From NCBI GenBank assembly GCA_003695725.1, contig RFHX01000300.1, positions 1 through 9,434 of the forward strand: a DNA stretch of 9,434 nucleotides, given 5' to 3'. Origin of the DNA: Candidatus Schekmanbacteria bacterium (lineage in GTDB: Bacteria; Schekmanbacteria; GWA2-38-11; J061). Shown here one piece after another: positions 7,378 through 9,434 of the stretch. The notes under the pieces were generated by a model. The model had not been told where the DNA came from and searched no databases. It was given only the letters and a program-made list of their open reading frames with translations. The translations under genes and the position numbers were made by a program. Numbering within the stretch: the stretch's first letter is position 1; each line of letters begins with the position of its first letter.

Positions 7378-7383
7378 ACCTCC
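7378..7383 (-). promoter_or_regulatory. Ribosome binding site of the Lrp-family gene
   Basis: GGAGGT on the minus strand lies 5 nt before the ATG at 7372. This spacing decides for that ATG over the TTG at 7378, which would overlap the site. Confidence 0.8.
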
Positions 7384-7407
7384 AATAATAAAATTAATAT
7401 TTACTCA

Positions 7408-7436
7408 ATTTTAGCAACATTTTTTGAATGATTCAA
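7408..7436 (-). promoter_or_regulatory. Predicted promoter of the Lrp-family gene
   Basis: Read on the minus strand: -35 TTGAAT (7436-7431), a 17-nt spacer and -10 TAAAAT (7413-7408). The expected start of transcription is near 7401, leaving a leader of about 29 nt that contains the GGAGGT site. The -35 is one half of the palindrome at 7424-7436, so a protein bound there would block it. Confidence 0.55.
7424..7436. promoter_or_regulatory. Perfect 13-bp palindrome, candidate operator
   Basis: TTGAATGATTCAA is a perfect inverted repeat around a single central base. It overlaps the -35 element of the regulator promoter. Lrp/AsnC proteins bind short AT-rich palindromes of about this size, often in their own promoters. 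Binding by this regulator is inferred only from position. Confidence 0.5.
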
Positions 7437-7437
7437 C

Positions 7438-7479
7438 TAAATATTATTTACATATTGACATTTCCATAAATATTATCTA
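7438..7479. repeat. Two copies of an AT-rich 13-bp palindromic motif
   Basis: TAAATATTATTTA at 7438-7450 is a perfect palindrome around one base. TAAATATTATCTA at 7467-7479 is the same motif with one change. The copies are 29 nt apart start to start, roughly three helical turns, and sit midway between the divergent genes. They may be further binding sites for the Lrp-family protein. AT-richness makes chance palindromes likelier here. Confidence 0.4.
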
Positions 7480-7488
7480 AGCACAATT

Positions 7489-7518
7489 TTGTTGCTCTTT
7501 TTCAATAAAAATTATAAT
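7489..7518 (+). promoter_or_regulatory. Possible promoter of the radical SAM-flavoprotein unit
   Basis: A consensus -10 TATAAT is at 7513-7518. The -35 is weak: TTGTTG at 7489-7494 (18-nt spacer) or TTGCTC at 7492-7497 (15-nt spacer). Transcription would start near 7525, immediately before the AAGGA ribosome binding site at 7526-7530. A poor -35 next to possible operator sites would fit a regulated promoter. Confidence 0.4.
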
Positions 7519-7536
7519 GATGGGTAAGGATAAATT

Positions 7537-8706
7537 ATGAAGAAAGATTTGACTTATATAGAGGCAGTAGAAAAATATCCTGATTTTCCGAAGTTCACAA
7601 TTCTTAAACTCGACCTTTATAGAAGAGGCACAACCTATTCCGATAAAGTAGTAGCAGAATTTGGCGAGCATCCCGGCCCTGCAATACTTCGAGACGGCAC
7701 ATCAGTGCTGACATTTCCTGCAAAAGGCAGACCCGACCCATATGTAATAGATTTTCACAACGGGAATTTGGGAGTTTTTTACAATGGAGAATATCTCGAA
7801 GATATCGATTTCTGTCCTGTGCCTGAATTCTATGGGAAAAAAACCTCTTCAGGTATGGAAATGTCTCGAGTCGGTATGTACAGGCCTCAACGACTTGACC
7901 TCTGGGCATATCGATTCTGTCATTATTGGAAAGGTGGAAACCAATGCAAATTCTGTTCAATAAACTATATCTCCAATACACGGTTGAAAACAGGACGAGG
8001 ATATGAATTGGATATTGCAGATATTCGTGAAACGGTGGCAGAAGCATTGAAAGAACCCGGCAGATTTTCAATGATAACAATTACAGGCGGTGCCGACCCT
8101 GAGGGAGAAGAGCCCTTTGACTCTGAACTTAATCGCTACATAAATGTTCTGCAAGCCATAGGAGAGAATTTCAAAAGCAGAAGAGTTCCTACTCAGCTTG
8201 TCTGCTGTGCAATGACGAGAAAGCAGATTAAAAAGCTTTATAATGAAACAAGGCTTTTATCTTATTGTCCTGATATTGAGGTTTGGGATAAGGAAAAGTT
8301 TCAGTGGATTTGTCCGGGAAAAGAAAAATTTATTGGCTACGACAATTGGGTAAGAAGTATGCTCGATGCAGTAGAATTCTTTGGTAAAGGAAATGTCTGC
8401 ACAAACATCGTAGCAGGATGTGAAATGTCAAAACCATATGGATTTGAAACGGAAGATGAAGCATTGAAATCCATATTCCAAGGCGCTGAATTTCTAGCGA
8501 AGAATGGAGTAGCAATGTTAGCCCTCGTATGGAGCCCTTCAAAAGGTTCTGTCTTCCAAGACCAAAAACAACCATCCCTTGAATACTATATACGGCTTGC
8601 CCAAGGGCTTCATGACATAAGAAAGGCATATGGAATCAAAGTCGATACAGACGATTATAAACACTGTGGAAATCATGGCGACAGTGATTTGAGCAGAATA
8701 GATTAA
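7537..8706 (+). CDS. Radical SAM superfamily protein with CX8CX2C cluster motif
   Basis: This 389-aa protein appears to be a radical SAM enzyme, which uses a [4Fe-4S] cluster to cleave S-adenosylmethionine. The likely cluster ligands are Cys128, Cys137 and Cys140 in C-H-Y-W-K-G-G-N-Q-C-K-F-C, spaced CX8CX2C instead of the usual CX3CX2C. Supporting features are the aromatic residue before the last Cys, the I-T-G-G-A-D motif (182-187) that matches the SAM-contacting GGE strand, and a later N-I-V-A-G-C-E segment (290-296) typical of the partial TIM barrel. Residues 1-120 form an N-terminal extension I do not recognise. Further cysteines occur at 93, 223, 224, 244, 259, 288, 295 and 377; a second cluster is not evident. 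The ATG has AAGGA 6 nt upstream. A flavin-barrel gene follows after 20 nt and may be its electron donor or partner. The substrate is unknown. Confidence 0.82.
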   Translation: MKKDLTYIEAVEKYPDFPKFTILKLDLYRRGTTYSDKVVAEFGEHPGPAILRDGTSVLTFPAKGRPDPYVIDFHNGNLGVFYNGEYLEDIDFCPVPEFYGKKTSSGMEMSRVGMYRPQRLDLWAYRFCHYWKGGNQCKFCSINYISNTRLKTGRGYELDIADIRETVAEALKEPGRFSMITITGGADPEGEEPFDSELNRYINVLQAIGENFKSRRVPTQLVCCAMTRKQIKKLYNETRLLSYCPDIEVWDKEKFQWICPGKEKFIGYDNWVRSMLDAVEFFGKGNVCTNIVAGCEMSKPYGFETEDEALKSIFQGAEFLAKNGVAMLALVWSPSKGSVFQDQKQPSLEYYIRLAQGLHDIRKAYGIKVDTDDYKHCGNHGDSDLSRID

Positions 8707-8726
8707 TATAATTAGGAGAATGCCCA

Positions 8727-9191
8727 ATGATTGAATTGAATGAAGAAGTCAAAAAACTGCTAAAGGACAAGTCTTCAATCAAGATTCTTGCCACAATCGA
8801 TGAAAAAGGTTATCCCCATGTTGTTATAAAAGACTCAATGACTGTTTTAGAGACAGGAGAAATAGCCTATGCGGAGGACTTAGATTCATCTATTTCCAAT
8901 AAAAATATGGTAAGAAGTATATGGTTTGACAAACCAGTTTCCATAAATGTTTCAAAGGGCAACGAAAGCTACCAAATCAAAGGCAGGCCAAAGAAATGCA
9001 TAATTACAGGACCTCTCTTTAAAGAATTCCTTTTGAGAGAAAGAGAAAGGACAAATAATAAAGCGGATATACAATCGGTTTGGATAATTTCAGCAGAGGA
9101 ATTGAGAAATCAAAACCGCGAATTGAGAAGAGACGAAGAATGGAAAAAAAGGCCTTACTTCAACATTCATTTGGATAGGTTAAAAAAATAG
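8727..9191 (+). CDS. FMN-binding split-barrel (pyridoxamine 5'-phosphate oxidase-like) protein
   Basis: The 154-aa protein resembles the small flavin-binding split-barrel family. The N-terminal strand pair K-I-L-A-T-I-D-E-K-G-Y-P-H-V (19-32) is the typical opening of these proteins. A central segment M-V-R-S-I-W-F-D-K-P-V-S-I-N-V (61-75) and G-R-P-K-K-C (86-91) follow. Family members bind FMN, F420 or heme and act as oxidases, reductases or sensors. The C-terminal third (about 98-154) is charged, helical and less conserved. Pyridoxal-phosphate synthesis is unlikely, since true PdxH is longer and has specific PLP-binding residues not seen here. The ATG has AGGAG 8 nt upstream. The 20-nt gap after the radical SAM gene implies co-transcription and a shared pathway. 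Confidence 0.8.
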   Translation: MIELNEEVKKLLKDKSSIKILATIDEKGYPHVVIKDSMTVLETGEIAYAEDLDSSISNKNMVRSIWFDKPVSINVSKGNESYQIKGRPKKCIITGPLFKEFLLRERERTNNKADIQSVWIISAEELRNQNRELRRDEEWKKRPYFNIHLDRLKK

Positions 9192-9193
9192 AG

Positions 9194-9434
9194 TTATTCT
9201 CTCCATTTAATGGAGCATCCCATAGAGGGATATTGATTTTCAGTAATAGCTTTTCCTTCAATCAGATTGTTTACTGCTTCTTCCAAATCCTTTTTCTTTA
9301 CTGCTTTCTCATCCTGCCAATTATCATCGAACCTTCCATGATACACCAGATGTAATTTCGAATCATAAAGATATATGTCTGGAGTACATTGAGCACCAAA
9401 TGCTTTTGCTACAGTTTGTGATTCATCTATTAGA
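9194..9434 (-). CDS. Thioredoxin-fold (AhpC/TSA-like) protein, N-terminus outside window
   Basis: An open frame enters from the right edge and gives the last 79 residues of a protein ending at the TAA at 9194-9196. Visible are V-A-K-A-F-G-A-Q-C-T-P-D (8-19), whose Thr-Pro is the cis-proline position of the thioredoxin fold, and then a strand-turn-strand with L-V-Y-H-G-R-F-D-D (29-37). A helix (49-60) and the ending P-S-M-G-C-S-I-K-W (69-77) follow. This C-terminus is characteristic of a peroxiredoxin-like thioredoxin family found in many environmental bacteria. The active-site CXXC or peroxidatic cysteine would lie outside the window, so thiol reductase and peroxidase roles cannot be separated. 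Its stop is only 2 nt from the stop of the convergent flavin-barrel gene. Confidence 0.82.
   Translation of the reverse strand, partial: LIDESQTVAKAFGAQCTPDIYLYDSKLHLVYHGRFDDNWQDEKAVKKKDLEEAVNNLIEGKAITENQYPSMGCSIKWRE
9201..9215. repeat. Short inverted repeat at the convergent gene ends
   Basis: CTCCAT, a TTA loop and ATGGAG form a perfect 6-bp hairpin about 10 nt past the end of the plus-strand flavin-barrel gene, inside the last codons of the thioredoxin-like gene. No T-run follows on the plus strand, so it is at most a weak terminator for the plus-strand genes. Confidence 0.25.

Noticed and set aside
7455-7460. A perfect TTGACA in the divergent spacer as a -35 for the radical SAM gene
   Set aside because: No -10-like hexamer lies 16-18 nt downstream on the plus strand; the only TATAAT is more than 50 nt away.
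7604-8080. A 158-codon open frame on the minus strand inside the radical SAM gene
   Set aside because: It is fully antisense to a gene with clear family motifs, its translation shows no recognisable domain, and it has no supporting ribosome binding site.

Overview
The window is AT-rich bacterial chromosome. Peptidoglycan synthesis (MraY), SMC-partner (ScpB) and 23S rRNA modification genes mark it as bacterial. The CBS-less IMP dehydrogenase relative GuaB3 and the atypical gene order suggest a little-studied, probably uncultivated lineage rather than a standard model phylum. I cannot name the taxon from sequence alone. No mobile elements, tRNAs, rRNAs or CRISPR arrays were seen.

Region 1 (positions 1-6776, minus strand) looks like one long operon. 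A strong sigma-70-type promoter (TTGACA, 17 nt, TATACT) lies at 6776-6748. In transcription order the genes are a HEAT-repeat protein, mraY, scpB, rluB, guaB3, guaA and a secreted TPR-like protein that runs off the left edge. Junctions are very tight: the HEAT stop abuts the GTG start of mraY, scpB and rluB overlap by about 95 nt, and the other gaps are 6-25 nt. The operon joins lipid I synthesis, chromosome segregation, ribosome modification and the two steps from IMP to GMP, a growth-linked housekeeping set.

Region 2 (6777-7536) holds an Lrp/AsnC-family regulator on the minus strand, flanked by two regulatory spacers. The spacer at 7373-7536 is divergent. It carries a good promoter for the regulator, a possible promoter for the rightward genes, and three palindromic 13-mers that could be operator sites.

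Region 3 (7537-9191, plus strand) is a two-gene unit: a radical SAM protein with an unusual CX8CX2C cluster motif, and a small FMN-binding split-barrel (pyridoxamine-phosphate-oxidase-like) protein. With the divergent regulator this is the best candidate for an undescribed redox or biosynthetic system. A thioredoxin-fold protein, cut by the right edge, converges on it with a 2-bp gap.
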